64,000 bases of DNA from Pelagibacterium halotolerans B2 (GTDB lineage Bacteria; Pseudomonadota; Alphaproteobacteria; Rhizobiales; Devosiaceae): the NCBI RefSeq assembly GCF_000230555.1, contig NC_016078.1, forward strand, positions 3,185,001 through 3,249,000, read 5' to 3'. Positions 8,001 through 16,472 of the stretch are shown piece by piece. The notes under the pieces are model-generated. The model had not been told where the DNA came from, searched no databases, and saw nothing but the letters and a program-made list of their open reading frames with translations. The number at the start of each line of letters is the position of its first letter. Within the stretch, counting starts at the first letter, position 1. A program made the position numbers and the translations under genes.

Positions 8001-8040
8001 GTCATCCCGGGCTTGACCCGGGAACCAGTACGCTCAAAGA
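8001..8040. repeat. Dispersed palindromic repeat, GTCATCCCGG family, half copy B
   Basis: GTCATCCCGGGCTTGACCCGGGAACCAGTA is one half of the element seen complete at 1031-1130. Its CCCGGG...CCCGGG arms fold into a hairpin. It lies between two convergent genes (carbonic anhydrase and deoD). Confidence 0.7.
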
Positions 8041-8060
8041 CAATAGCCGATCCGGACGGT

Positions 8061-8771
8061 TCACCCCCCAACCGCCACGTCCAGCGCAATCTCCACCATA
8101 TCGCTCAGCGATGTCTGGCGCGCTTCGGCGTCGATCTCGTCGCCGGTGATCAGGCAATCGGTCATGGTGCAGATGGTCAGCGCCTTCGCCCCGAACCGCG
8201 CGGCCAGCGTATAAAGCGTTGCCGCTTCCATCTCGACGCCCAGCACCCCGTGTTCGATCAGCCTGCCGTAAGCCTCGAGCCCGGAGGGATGGTAGAAGAT
8301 GTCGGAGGAGACGATCCCGCCCACATGCACGGTCTTGCCCTTGGCCCGTGCTGCGTCGTCGGCGGCCCGCAACAGGGAGAAATCGGCGGCGGGCGCATAA
8401 TTGTAGTTCCCGAACGCACCCGTAACGATCGTGGAATCGGTGGCCGCCGACGCCCCGATCACCACGTCGCGCACCTTGACCTTGGTGTTCAGCCCGCCGC
8501 AGGTGCCCACCCGGATCATGGTCTTGACGCCATAAGTGTTTAAAAGCTCATGCACATAAATCGCGGTGGAGGGCTGGCCCATGCCGGTCGCCTGCACCGA
8601 AACGGGCTCGCCGTTCCAGGTGCCGGTGAACCCCAGGCAATTGCGCACCGAATTGACCAGTTTCGCATCGCTCAGAAACGTCTCGGCAATCCATTTGGCA
8701 CGCAGCGGGTCGCCGGGCAGAAGTACGGCTTCCGCGTAATCGCCGGGCTTGGCATGGTTGTGCGGAGTCAT
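8061..8771 (-). CDS. deoD: Purine nucleoside phosphorylase, DeoD type
   Basis: A 236-residue hexameric-type PNP that splits purine (deoxy)ribonucleosides with phosphate for salvage. [15 protein letters not shown] carries the phosphate-binding glycine/arginine. [17 protein letters not shown] and [10 protein letters not shown] (ribose-binding Glu) are all present. The catalytic Asp lies in TMTDCLITG, and the partner Arg in EARQTSL. Length and motifs are normal. It is divergent from leuD. Confidence 0.93.
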   Translation of the reverse strand: MTPHNHAKPGDYAEAVLLPGDPLRAKWIAETFLSDAKLVNSVRNCLGFTGTWNGEPVSVQATGMGQPSTAIYVHELLNTYGVKTMIRVGTCGGLNTKVKVRDVVIGASAATDSTIVTGAFGNYNYAPAADFSLLRAADDAARAKGKTVHVGGIVSSDIFYHPSGLEAYGRLIEHGVLGVEMEAATLYTLAARFGAKALTICTMTDCLITGDEIDAEARQTSLSDMVEIALDVAVGG

Positions 8772-8844
8772 CTTTTATCCTTTGGTCAAAATCTGGCGCG
8801 CACCATACTTTGCGGCCTTGGCCCGTGCAATGGGCCGAGCCTGC

Positions 8845-8903
8845 TTGGCAAGCGGGCGCGATTGCATTAGAGACAGACGAGCCAAATCGTACCGCCGGGT
8901 ACG
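8845..8903 (+). promoter_or_regulatory. leuD promoter region with CGTACC-N4-GGTACG palindrome
   Basis: TTGGCA (8845-8850), 17 bp and TAGAGA (8868-8873) form a possible promoter, with transcription starting near 8880. The perfect palindrome CGTACC-GCCG-GGTACG (8888-8903) follows it, 46 bp before the leuD ATG. The same palindrome occurs before leuC at 49492-49507. It could be a repressor operator or a hairpin in the leader RNA. Confidence 0.55.
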
Positions 8904-8949
8904 GTTGCGCCTCGCGCGACGGACCGGCGCCTGTGTGGGAGATAAAGTC

Positions 8950-9555
8950 ATGGACAAGTTCACGACATTGACGGGCGTTGCCGCGCCCATGCCGATCATC
9001 AATATCGACACCGACATGATCATCCCCAAACAATATCTCAAGACCATCAAGCGCACCGGTCTGGGCACGGCGCTGTTCGCCGAGATGCGCTACAATGAGG
9101 ATGGCAGCGAAAAGGCAGATTTCGTTCTCAACAAGCCCGCCTACCGCGCCTCCAAAATCGTCATCGCCGGCGACAATTTCGGCTGCGGATCGTCGCGCGA
9201 ACACGCCCCCTGGGCGCTGCTCGATTTCGGCATCAAATGCGTCATCTCCACGAGCTTTGCCGACATTTTCTACAATAACTGCTTCAAGAACGGCATCCTG
9301 CCCATCGTCGTCACCCCCCAACAGCTCGAAATGCTGCTCGACGACGCCGATCGCGGCTCGAACGCCACGCTGACCGTCGATCTGGAAAACCAGACGATTT
9401 CCGGCCCCGATGGCGGCACGATCACATTCGATATCGACCCGGGTCGCAAGCAGGTGCTGCTCGAAGGGCTCGACGACATCGCCATGACGCTCAAGAAAGA
9501 CGAGACCATCGGCGGTTTCGAAAGCAAATTGGCCGAAGACAGGCCTTGGGTATAA
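8950..9555 (+). CDS. leuD: 3-isopropylmalate dehydratase small subunit
   Basis: A 201-residue LeuD, which with LeuC isomerises 2- to 3-isopropylmalate in leucine synthesis. [19 protein letters not shown] and [20 protein letters not shown] are the family's substrate-loop segments. The frame is open upstream, but the ATG at 8950 gives the standard N-terminus [13 protein letters not shown]. Its partner leuC is 40 kb away at 49539. The next genes are a CPBP protease and leuB on the same strand. Confidence 0.97.
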   Translation: MDKFTTLTGVAAPMPIINIDTDMIIPKQYLKTIKRTGLGTALFAEMRYNEDGSEKADFVLNKPAYRASKIVIAGDNFGCGSSREHAPWALLDFGIKCVISTSFADIFYNNCFKNGILPIVVTPQQLEMLLDDADRGSNATLTVDLENQTISGPDGGTITFDIDPGRKQVLLEGLDDIAMTLKKDETIGGFESKLAEDRPWV

Positions 9556-9563
9556 AGGGCCCG

Positions 9564-10217
9564 ATGCCGATGTCGCTCACCAGTCCCCAGATCGGCTTTA
9601 TATCGGCGGGGATCGCATTGACGCTGGTGCTGGCGGTGATGGTCCCCACGCTCACCCCGCTGGTGCCGCCCTTTGCCGGATATGGTGGAACTCTAGTGCT
9701 GTATTGGGTCGGGTTCTGTCTGCCGGTATTTTTCATCTTTGTGCCGGCCCATCGGCGCCGGGCTCTGTTCAGCCTGACCCTTGAGAGCCGAGATCGCTGG
9801 ATTCCGTTCGCCATCGGCGTACAGGTTCTGGCGGTGGCGATCGGGGCATTTGTACCCGTTGTCGGTGCGCTCACCCTCGTGGCACTGGCGATCGCGGGCG
9901 CCATGGCGCTGGTCAATGGTGTGCTGGAGGAGGCCGCTTGGCGCGGGACAGTGATCGAAGTGTTCGCGGACCGGCCCGTTGTCGGGTTTGCCATCAGTTG
10001 GGTGCTGTTTACGCTTTGGCATGTGCCTTTGGCGATGGCCGCAGGCACCGTCTATCCCAGTGGCCCGGCTGCGCTGATCGGCGGCGCGGCGGGGCTGGGG
10101 CTGTTCTGGAGCCTTATTGCATGGCGCACGCGTGCCATCGGCTGGATCAGCCTTGCCCATGTGGGCACCAACTTTTTTGCGTTTTCCGCCCTCAACGTGG
10201 AGAACGGCTGGGTCTGA
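9564..10217 (+). CDS. CPBP family intramembrane metalloprotease
   Basis: A 217-residue protein with six to seven membrane helices. The Abi/CPBP (Rce1-like) motifs are present: E122-E123 and R127 in LEEAAWRG, H153 in LWHVPLA, and H199 in AHVGTNF. These would bind a metal in the membrane for proteolysis or prenyl-protein processing; the substrate is unknown. It begins 8 bp after the leuD stop and ends 53 bp before leuB, so it is read as part of the leu cluster although it has no known link to leucine synthesis. Confidence 0.82.
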   Translation: MPMSLTSPQIGFISAGIALTLVLAVMVPTLTPLVPPFAGYGGTLVLYWVGFCLPVFFIFVPAHRRRALFSLTLESRDRWIPFAIGVQVLAVAIGAFVPVVGALTLVALAIAGAMALVNGVLEEAAWRGTVIEVFADRPVVGFAISWVLFTLWHVPLAMAAGTVYPSGPAALIGGAAGLGLFWSLIAWRTRAIGWISLAHVGTNFFAFSALNVENGWV

Positions 10218-10270
10218 TACCCGTGCCCACTCACCAGAACCCTTAAAATCCGAAAGGTTTAAACCGCTCC

Positions 10271-11368
10271 ATGGCCTCCAACACCCTTTTCCTCCTCCCC
10301 GGCGACGGCATCGGCACCGAGATCATGGCCGAGGTCGAAAAGCTCATCGCCCATCTCAATGGCAGCGGCGCGACCGATTTCGCCTATGACAAGGGCCTTG
10401 TCGGCGGCTGCGCCTATGATGCGCACGGGGTGGCCATTTCCGAAGAGGATATGGGCAAGGCGCTGGCCGCCGATGCGGTGATCTTTGGCGCGGTGGGCGG
10501 GCCGAAATGGGACGACGTGCCCTATGATGTGCGCCCCGAGGCGGGGCTGTTGCGCCTGCGCAAGGATCTGGGCCTGTTCGCCAATCTGCGCCCTGCCATC
10601 TGCTATTCGGCGCTCGCCGATGCCTCCTCGCTCAAAAAGGAACTGGTCGAAGGGCTCGATATCCTGATCGTGCGCGAATTGACCGGCGGGGTCTATTTCG
10701 GCGAACCCAAGGAAATCACCGATCTGGGCAATGGCCAGAAGCGTGCCGTCGACACCCAGGTTTACGAGAGCTATGAGATCGACCGTATCGCCCGCGTCGC
10801 TTTCGATCTGGCCATGACGCGCGGCAAAAAGGTCCATTCGGCCGACAAGAAGAACGTCATGAAGTCGGGCGTGTTGTGGGACGAGGTGGTCAAGCAGGCG
10901 GGCCGGGATTATCCCGAAATCGATCTGCACCATATCCTTGCCGATAACGCCGCCATGCAGCTCGTGCGCAATCCCAAACAGTTCGACGTGATGGTCACCG
11001 ATAACCTCTTCGGCGATATTCTCTCGGACGCCGCCGCCATGCTGACCGGCTCGCTGGGCATGCTGCCCTCGGCCTCGCTGGGCGCTCCCGATCCCGCCAC
11101 CGGCAAGCGCAAGGCGCTGTACGAGCCCGTGCACGGCTCGGCCCCCGATATCGCCGGGCAGGGCATCGCCAACCCCATCGCCATGTTCGCGTCCTTCGCC
11201 ATGGCGCTGCGCTATTCGTTCGGCATGGTCGATCTGGCAGGCAAACTGGAAACGGCGATTTCCGACGTCCTCGAAGACGGCTTGCGCACCGGCGACATCA
11301 TGCAGACCGGCTGCCGCAAGGTGACCACCAGCGAAATGGGCGACGCGATCATCGCGAAGCTGGGGTAG
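10271..11368 (+). CDS. leuB: 3-isopropylmalate dehydrogenase
   Basis: A 365-residue LeuB, which oxidises and decarboxylates 3-isopropylmalate with NAD+. [12 protein letters not shown] opens the protein. [37 protein letters not shown] and [17 protein letters not shown] give the substrate, metal and NAD-binding segments. Length is normal. No copy of the leuD/leuC palindrome lies in its 53-bp upstream gap, so it probably depends on the leuD promoter. Confidence 0.97.
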   Translation: MASNTLFLLPGDGIGTEIMAEVEKLIAHLNGSGATDFAYDKGLVGGCAYDAHGVAISEEDMGKALAADAVIFGAVGGPKWDDVPYDVRPEAGLLRLRKDLGLFANLRPAICYSALADASSLKKELVEGLDILIVRELTGGVYFGEPKEITDLGNGQKRAVDTQVYESYEIDRIARVAFDLAMTRGKKVHSADKKNVMKSGVLWDEVVKQAGRDYPEIDLHHILADNAAMQLVRNPKQFDVMVTDNLFGDILSDAAAMLTGSLGMLPSASLGAPDPATGKRKALYEPVHGSAPDIAGQGIANPIAMFASFAMALRYSFGMVDLAGKLETAISDVLEDGLRTGDIMQTGCRKVTTSEMGDAIIAKLG

Positions 11369-11391
11369 AGCCAGCCGTTAACCGCCACGCT

Positions 11392-11510
11392 GTCATCCCG
11401 GCCTTGAGCCGGGACCCCGCAAGCGGCAAAGTCGGCGGATTGGATGGCCGCCGCACGGCATCGGCTGAAGTGCTGGGGGTACTGGATCCCGGCTCAGGGC
11501 CGGAATGACA
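11392..11510. repeat. Dispersed palindromic repeat, GTCATCCCGG family, copy C
   Basis: It begins TGTCATCCCGGCCTTGAGCC and ends GGCTCAGGGCCGGAATGACA, giving inverted ends about 118 bp apart. It lies just after leuB and fills the first half of a 363-bp gap. Confidence 0.75.
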
Positions 11511-11546
11511 GCGGTGCGAGAGGGAACGGCACCGCGCGCCCTGTCG

Positions 11547-11652
11547 CTAGAGCATTTCCGCTCTTCTTCGAATCGCTTCAATTGCTCTAAGTCCCTGATT
11601 TGGCGCGTTTCCGAACCGAATAAGTGGTATCCACTTATTCTGGAAACGCTCT
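11547..11652. repeat. CTAGAGC-type repeat, divergent copy
   Basis: It starts CTAGAGCATTTCCG and ends GGAAACGCTC, inverted at its ends. Inside, GAATAAGTGG-TAT-CCACTTATTC is a perfect 10-bp stem. It shares the CTAGAGC start and the GTTTCCGAACCG motif with copies at 1182 and 18738 but differs in the middle, so it is a subfamily. Confidence 0.6.
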
Positions 11653-11731
11653 TGCTAAGCCTCCCAAATCCCCTTGAGCAGCCGTTAGCGCCTTCGCCGC
11701 CTACCGCAATCACGGTCTTGGAAACCTTCGT

Positions 11732-11992
11732 CTAAAGCCCATCGTGAGGGCGTTGGTGGGTGCCGACCTCATGCCAGGTGCCCTTGAGGGCGGCGCGCAC
11801 CTCTTCGGGGTCCAAGCCGGCATCCTCTAGGAGCCGTGGATGATGACGCGCCAGGCGGGCCAGTTCGAACAGATGCTTTTGATGGTCCATCCATCTGGTG
11901 AGGAGACCGAAATCGGGTGCGGGAACGCGCAACGCGATGGGCCCGGTCCAGACGTGGGGCGTCAGAAGTTTCACAAGGTTGGGAATCGCCAT
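11732..11992 (-). CDS. Small protein with DUF1127-like C-terminal segment
   Basis: An 86-residue protein. Its C-terminal part, LLEDAGLDPEEVRAAL preceded by a basic helix (ELARLARHH), resembles the 'L-x-D-x-G-L' ending of DUF1127 proteins, which in some alphaproteobacteria take part in RNA or phosphate-stress regulation. The match is weak and the N-terminal half is unfamiliar. It is divergent from the LacI-type regulator, with three operator-like palindromes starting 25 bp upstream of its ATG, so it is probably a target of that regulator. Confidence 0.5.
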   Translation of the reverse strand: MAIPNLVKLLTPHVWTGPIALRVPAPDFGLLTRWMDHQKHLFELARLARHHPRLLEDAGLDPEEVRAALKGTWHEVGTHQRPHDGL

Positions 11993-12016
11993 TGGACATC
12001 ACTCCGACAGACATAA

Positions 12017-12111
12017 TGAATCGATTCAATCCTCGGACGAAACAGAAATTGAATCGATTCAAGACTGGATGCTGCATGGCTCCGAGTCAAGCAAAACTTG
12101 AATCGGTTCAA
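12017..12111. promoter_or_regulatory. Three LacI-type operators, TTGAATCGATTCAA
   Basis: TGAATCGATTCA (12017-12028), TTGAATCGATTCAA (12049-12062) and TTGAATCGGTTCAA (12098-12111) are palindromes centred on CG, the hallmark of LacI/GalR operators. Centre spacings are 33 and 49 bp, compatible with looping. They lie between the small gene (minus) and the lacI-type gene (plus), so both are likely controlled. Confidence 0.75.
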
Positions 12112-12160
12112 TCCATGCGCGATAGTGATTTCGTCAGAATGTTGCGGCAAAGGACGAGGA

Positions 12161-13222
12161 ATGGGTAAGGGCAAGGACGCCAGGCTGTCCGACGTGGCGA
12201 GGGCCGCCGGGGTCTCGCAGGGGACGGTGTCCAATGTCTTCAACCGACCGCAACTGGTGCGCGCCGAGGTGCGCGAGCAGGTCAGACTGGCTGCCGAAAG
12301 GCTCGGCTATGGCGGGCCCGACCCCAAGGGACGGCTGTTGCGGGCGGGCAAGGTCAATGCCATTGGCGTGGCAACGTCCGAGCAGCTTGGCTATTTTTTC
12401 GAGGACCCGTTTGCGCGTACCCTCATGCAGGGGATAACCGAGGCATGCGACGCCAACGGTACGGGCATCTCGCTCGTTTCGGCAATCCCGGACGAAGCTC
12501 TTGCCTGGAACATGCACAACGCGCTTGTCGATGGGTTCATCCTGTTCTGCCTTGTCGGTGCGGACAGGCTGATTGCCCATTCGCGCGAGCGCAAGCTGCC
12601 CTTCGTTGCTCTGGCCTTTGGCGAAACCGACGAGTCCATCTCCATTATCGGGATCGACAATGTCGCGGGTGCGCGGCTGGCGGCCCATCATCTTGTCGAT
12701 CTCGGGCACAGGCGGTTCGCAGTCCTTGCTCTCGAGTTTGAAAGTGGACGAGCGGGACCCGCCGGCCTCGCCGACGTGGAGACAGCGATCTACCCCGCGC
12801 CCCGGGAGCGCCTGCGGGGCTATTTCGAAGTCCTGACGGGCGCCGGCATCGATGTCGCGACCGTACCGATCTACAATACGCTCAACGACGCTGAGACCGT
12901 TGCGGCCGGGCTCGAATATATTTTTTCGCTTGAAGAGAAGCCTACAGCCATTCTGGCTCAATCGGACAGGATCGCATTGGAGGCGATGACCTGGCTACGC
13001 CGTCACGGCTACGCCGTTCCGGGCGATGTCTCGGTTGTCGGCTTTGACGGCGTGCCCGAGGCCGCGCTCTCCGAGCCGCCCCTGACCACCATCAGCCAGC
13101 CGATAACCGAGCTCGGCCGGCGTGCCGTCAACGCCATCCTCAACCCGCAGGCCAAGCCGGTTCAGGAATATCTCGAAATCGAATTGAGCGTGCGCGGCTC
13201 GACGGCCGCGCCGCGGTCATGA
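12161..13222 (+). CDS. LacI/GalR family transcriptional regulator
   Basis: A 353-residue regulator. The N-terminal helix-turn-helix is RLSDVARAAGVSQGTVSNVFNR with the hinge helix near RAGKVNAIGV. The rest is a periplasmic-binding-protein-like ligand domain (VVGFDGVPEAALSEPPLTTI is the typical C-terminal segment). ATG 12161 follows GGACGAGGA; the open frame to 12098 is part of the operator region. Its ligand is unknown, and no sugar operon is adjacent. The three palindromes upstream suggest autoregulation. Confidence 0.92.
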   Translation: MGKGKDARLSDVARAAGVSQGTVSNVFNRPQLVRAEVREQVRLAAERLGYGGPDPKGRLLRAGKVNAIGVATSEQLGYFFEDPFARTLMQGITEACDANGTGISLVSAIPDEALAWNMHNALVDGFILFCLVGADRLIAHSRERKLPFVALAFGETDESISIIGIDNVAGARLAAHHLVDLGHRRFAVLALEFESGRAGPAGLADVETAIYPAPRERLRGYFEVLTGAGIDVATVPIYNTLNDAETVAAGLEYIFSLEEKPTAILAQSDRIALEAMTWLRRHGYAVPGDVSVVGFDGVPEAALSEPPLTTISQPITELGRRAVNAILNPQAKPVQEYLEIELSVRGSTAAPRS

Positions 13223-13240
13223 GCGTGCCCGCACGCCCAC

Positions 13241-14236
13241 TCATGCATCCCAGATCTGCTTGAGCAGCCGGTAGCTTTCCAGCCGCTTGTCATAATCGTG
13301 GATGGTTGTTGAAACCATGACCTCGTCGGCATTGGTTTCAACCACCTTCTCGGCGATTTTCGCCTTCACCGTTTCGGGGCTCCCCACGATCCAGAGGTTG
13401 GATTGCGTCTCGACAAAAGCCCGTTCCTGTTCGGTCCAGGGATAGGCGTCGGACTCCTCGGGCGGTGCGATCTTTTGCGGGTCGTTGGCGCGCAGGCGCA
13501 GCCAGGTCAGTTCCATCGATTTCGAAAGGTGTTTGGCCTCCTCGTCGGTCGGGGCGCAGATCACCGCGACGCACAGGATGGCGTGCGGGGTGGCAAACTG
13601 GTCCGACGGCCTGAAGCTGCGGCGATAGGCGTCGAAGGCCGGTCCGACCGGGGTGGGGGAAAAGTGCGATGCGAACGCATAGCCGATGCCATATTGCCCG
13701 GCCATCTGCGCCGACGCGCCCGAGGACCCCAAAAGCCAGATCGGGGGCAGGGCGATTTCAGCGGGCACCACCTTGACGCGCGCCAGCGGGTGATCGTCGG
13801 GGAACCCGCCGCGCTCATAGGCCAGCATCTCGGCGAATTCGTGCGGGAAATCCTCGCCATTGGTCGAGCGCAGGGCGCGCAGGGTCAGCCCGTCCGAGCC
13901 GCCGGCCCGCCCGATCCCCAGATCGATGCGGCCGGGATAGAGCCCCTCGAGGGTGCGATAGGTTTCAACGACCCGCAACGGAACGTGGTTGGGCAGCATC
14001 ACCCCGCCTGCGCCGACATTGATGCGCTTTGTGTGCGCGGCCGCGTGGGCGATCAATATGTCGGGGGCCGATGAGGCGATCGAAGCCATGCCGTGATGTT
14101 CGGCGTACCAGAGGCGCACAAACCCCATCTCGTCGCCCAGCCGGGCCAGATCGAGTGTTTTGGCGAGCGCCTCTTGGGTGGAATAGCCTTGCGAGATCGG
14201 CGCAAGGTCCTGGATGGAAAGCGGGGGCAAAGTCAT
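13241..14236 (-). CDS. LLM class flavin-dependent oxidoreductase
   Basis: A 331-residue luciferase-like monooxygenase of the small single-component type often named MsnO8. LWYAEHHGM, GAGGVMLPNH, PGRIDLGIGRAGG and WLLGSSGASAQMAGQYGIGYAF are the usual FMN-binding segments of the TIM barrel. Such proteins use reduced FMN to oxidise an organic substrate, which cannot be predicted here. It is transcribed toward the lacI-type gene (convergent) and lies beyond the terminator of the DUF892 gene, so it needs its own promoter. Confidence 0.88.
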   Translation of the reverse strand: MTLPPLSIQDLAPISQGYSTQEALAKTLDLARLGDEMGFVRLWYAEHHGMASIASSAPDILIAHAAAHTKRINVGAGGVMLPNHVPLRVVETYRTLEGLYPGRIDLGIGRAGGSDGLTLRALRSTNGEDFPHEFAEMLAYERGGFPDDHPLARVKVVPAEIALPPIWLLGSSGASAQMAGQYGIGYAFASHFSPTPVGPAFDAYRRSFRPSDQFATPHAILCVAVICAPTDEEAKHLSKSMELTWLRLRANDPQKIAPPEESDAYPWTEQERAFVETQSNLWIVGSPETVKAKIAEKVVETNADEVMVSTTIHDYDKRLESYRLLKQIWDA

Positions 14237-14254
14237 TTTGCCAAGATGGGAGAA

Positions 14255-14278
14255 GGCGCGCTCAGGTTCAAGCGCGCC
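14255..14278 (-). terminator. Hairpin terminator after the DUF892 gene
   Basis: GGCGCGCT, 8-nt loop, AGCGCGCC is a perfect 8-bp stem. On the minus strand it is followed by TTCTCCC and lies 34 bp after the DUF892 stop; on the plus strand TTTAT follows. The minus direction fits the gene order. Confidence 0.55.
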
Positions 14279-14311
14279 TTTATCGGTATTTTGCGATTTA
14301 TTTGAGAAAGC

Positions 14312-14800
14312 TTACGCCGCTTTCTGGTTGAGCTGGTCTTCGCCCAGCCGCATCAGCTTGTTGTCTGCGTCTTTTTCCTCGGCCAACGTCTCGCGCAGAT
14401 GGGCCAGAACCTCTTCGTGCCCCAGTTCCTTGGCCCAGGAGACCAGCGTGCCGTAGCGGGTGATCTCGTAATGCTCGACGGCCTGGCCGGCGGCGATCAG
14501 CGCTGCATCCTTGGTCTTGGCGTTGGAAATTTCCCCGATCAGCTCCTCGGCCTCCTCGATGATCCCTTCGATGGCCGGGCACTCCTCGGCCTCGGGTTTT
14601 TCACCGAGAATCTTGAACACGGCGTCGAGGCGGCTGACATGGGTCCTGGTTTCCTCCAGATGCTCCTCGAAGGCCTTCTTGAGCGGAGCGGCGCCGGCTT
14701 CCTTGACCATTGTGGGGAGTTTTCTCACGATCAGGTTCTCGGCGAAATAGACGTCCTGAAGCGTGTGGATGAACAGATCCTGTAGCGAAGAAATCGACAT
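14312..14800 (-). CDS. DUF892 (YciE/YciF-type) ferritin-like protein
   Basis: A 162-residue all-helical protein. It has repeated helix patterns with LQDVYFAENLIVRKLP, HLEETRTHVSRLD and QAVEHYEITRYGTL, which supply the Glu/His di-metal ligands of the DUF892 four-helix bundle. The family is linked with general stress; the exact activity is not settled. ATG 14800 follows CGGAG; the frame is open for 30 further residues that are not conserved. It is divergent from the PagL-like gene. Confidence 0.88.
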   Translation of the reverse strand: MSISSLQDLFIHTLQDVYFAENLIVRKLPTMVKEAGAAPLKKAFEEHLEETRTHVSRLDAVFKILGEKPEAEECPAIEGIIEEAEELIGEISNAKTKDAALIAAGQAVEHYEITRYGTLVSWAKELGHEEVLAHLRETLAEEKDADNKLMRLGEDQLNQKAA

Positions 14801-14910
14801 GATGGTAAGTCTCCGTTGGTGGTGCCGGAGAACGGGAATCGGGGGCGTCCTGTTCCAGGCGGAACGATGGCGCCCGGCGCAGGGGCGCAAAACGGGGTTT
14901 TGGAGTTGTC

Positions 14911-15468
14911 ATGCGTAAATCTGTGATAGCCGCGCTCGGCGCGCTGATGATCGCCAGCCCGGTTGCCGCCCAGGATATCGCACTCGATGAATTGCGGGCC
15001 GGCGTCTTTTATCACTCGGCCTATAGCGGCTTCCTGCCCACCGGCGACAATTGGGATTTTACGCGGCTCGAAAACGTCAAGTTCTCGGCCCTTTTCACAT
15101 CGCCCGATATCGAGGCGTTCCGCTGGATCGGCTCGCCCCGGCCCGAGATTGGCGCGACCCTCAATCTCAAAGGCCGCGAAAACCTCATCCACGCCAATCT
15201 CAACTGGCAGATCCCCGTGTTCGACACCCCGCTCTATCTCGAGCTTGGCTTTGGCGCCGCGATCACCGACGGCGCCTTGTCCGGCGCCACCCGGCCGGCC
15301 CGCAATTTCGGCTGTTCGTTCAATTTCTACGACGCGGCCGGCATCGGGGCCAATGTCAGTGACAATGTCACGGTCACGCTGCGCTACGAGCACATCTCCA
15401 ATCTCGAACTCTGCTCGCCCAATGAGGGGCTGTCCAATCTGGGCCTCATGGTCGGCGTCAAGTTCTGA
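14911..15468 (+). CDS. Acyloxyacyl hydrolase / PagL-like lipid A deacylase
   Basis: A 185-residue outer-membrane protein with a signal peptide (about residues 1-20, ending PVAAQ) and alternating strands of a small beta-barrel. The C-terminal LRYEHISNLELCSP holds the His161 and Ser163 of the PagL catalytic site. In PagL the acidic third residue follows about 14 residues after the His; here that place appears to be Ser175, with Glu172 nearby. PagL removes the 3-O acyl chain of lipid A. Activity is therefore likely but not certain. ATG follows GGAG. Confidence 0.75.
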   Translation: MRKSVIAALGALMIASPVAAQDIALDELRAGVFYHSAYSGFLPTGDNWDFTRLENVKFSALFTSPDIEAFRWIGSPRPEIGATLNLKGRENLIHANLNWQIPVFDTPLYLELGFGAAITDGALSGATRPARNFGCSFNFYDAAGIGANVSDNVTVTLRYEHISNLELCSPNEGLSNLGLMVGVKF

Positions 15469-15579
15469 TCCCGCGCCGCATCGGCAGGCTGAAACTCTTT
15501 TGCGCAAACACCCGTAATTCCCCCTGTCAGCACGGCCAATGGGGCCGATGCTCAATCGTTCCCAAAAGGGGGGATCATC

Positions 15580-16137
15580 ATGCTCAAATTCGTTTCCGCG
15601 CTTGCGCTCGGTGTCGCCGTCTCGTTCGGCGCCTCCAGTGCCATTTTCGCCCAGGACAATCCCATGGTCGGTGGCGCGCCGATGTCGCCTGAAATGAACA
15701 TCATCGAAAACGCCGTCAATTCCGCCGATCACACAACGCTCGTTGCCGCCGTGCAGGCGGCCGGCCTTGTCGATACGCTTCAGGGCCCGGGCCCTTTCAC
15801 CGTATTCGCCCCGACCAACGCCGCGTTCGGCGCTCTGCCCGCCGGCACCGTGGATACGCTGCTCGAGCCGCAAAACCTCGAAATGCTGCAAAAGGTTCTG
15901 ACGGCCCACGTTCTTGCCGGCGATTATTCGGCCGCCGATCTCGTGGCGCTTGTCGAGGCCAATGGCGGCGCAGTCGGCCTGGCAACGGTTTCCGGCGACA
16001 CGCTGGGCTTCCAGATGATCGGGGGTTCGTTGATCGTGGTCGATGAGAACCGCAACGCGGCGCGGGTGACCATCGCCGACGTCAACCAGTCGAACGGCGT
16101 GATCCACGTCGTCGATTCGGTGCTCGTCCCCAACTGA
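15580..16137 (+). CDS. Secreted fasciclin (FAS1) domain protein
   Basis: A 185-residue protein with a signal peptide cut near IFAQD (about residue 25). It has one FAS1 domain: the GPFTVFAPTNAAFGALPAG segment (H1 motif), HVLAGDYSAADL, and the closing NGVIHVVDSVLVP (H2 motif). FAS1 proteins mediate adhesion or envelope interactions and are exported to the periplasm or surface. GGGGG precedes the ATG at normal spacing. A terminator follows, so it is a single-gene unit. Confidence 0.92.
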   Translation: MLKFVSALALGVAVSFGASSAIFAQDNPMVGGAPMSPEMNIIENAVNSADHTTLVAAVQAAGLVDTLQGPGPFTVFAPTNAAFGALPAGTVDTLLEPQNLEMLQKVLTAHVLAGDYSAADLVALVEANGGAVGLATVSGDTLGFQMIGGSLIVVDENRNAARVTIADVNQSNGVIHVVDSVLVPN

Positions 16138-16162
16138 TAGACCGCGTCTCCCTTGGCGCTGG

Positions 16163-16193
16163 AAGGCCCTGCCGCTCGCGGCGGGGCCTTTTG
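16163..16193 (+). terminator. Rho-independent terminator of the fasciclin gene
   Basis: AAGGCCCTGCCGC and GCGGCGGGGCCTT pair as a long GC stem (one T-G pair) followed by TTTTGCC, 25 bp after the stop codon. Confidence 0.75.
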
Positions 16194-16472
16194 CCGTTCG
16201 CCTCGACCTTGGCAAAACGCCGAGAACCGCGTATGAAGCTGGTCCCGAACGGCAGGAGCCCTTTTCCATGGCATTTTCGCCCATGACAGCGCTGCTCGAT
16301 AGGACCGGCCATCGCGCCGGAACAAGACCGTTCGCACTCAAAACCACCACCAAAACCGCTTGACGCACTCCCCGGGCCAGCTCCTCCCGGCGGGGAGGGC
16401 GGCAAAAGCCATACTGGCCGAGCGGGCTCAACCCCGCGGCGCGGGAGGTGGGGTGAAAGGATAAGAAATATC
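16194..16472. other. Upstream region of asd, no gene seen
   Basis: Together with the terminator this makes a 335-bp gap. I see no convincing ORF in it. It contains GC-rich inverted sequence (CTCCTCCCGGCGGGGAGG near 16382) like the small repeats at 17860 and 18895, and GGTGAAAGGATAAG as the probable asd ribosome site. A clear promoter could not be picked out. Confidence 0.5.

Noticed and set aside
11369..11731. Hidden gene between leuB and the DUF1127-like gene
   Set aside because: The ORFs here lie within two palindromic repeats and read the repeat sequence; no ribosome site or protein motif was found.
14731..16431. 566-codon minus-strand ORF across the PagL-like and fasciclin genes
   Set aside because: It overlaps two good exported-protein genes with signal peptides and ribosome sites; its own sequence is Arg/Gly-rich without motifs.
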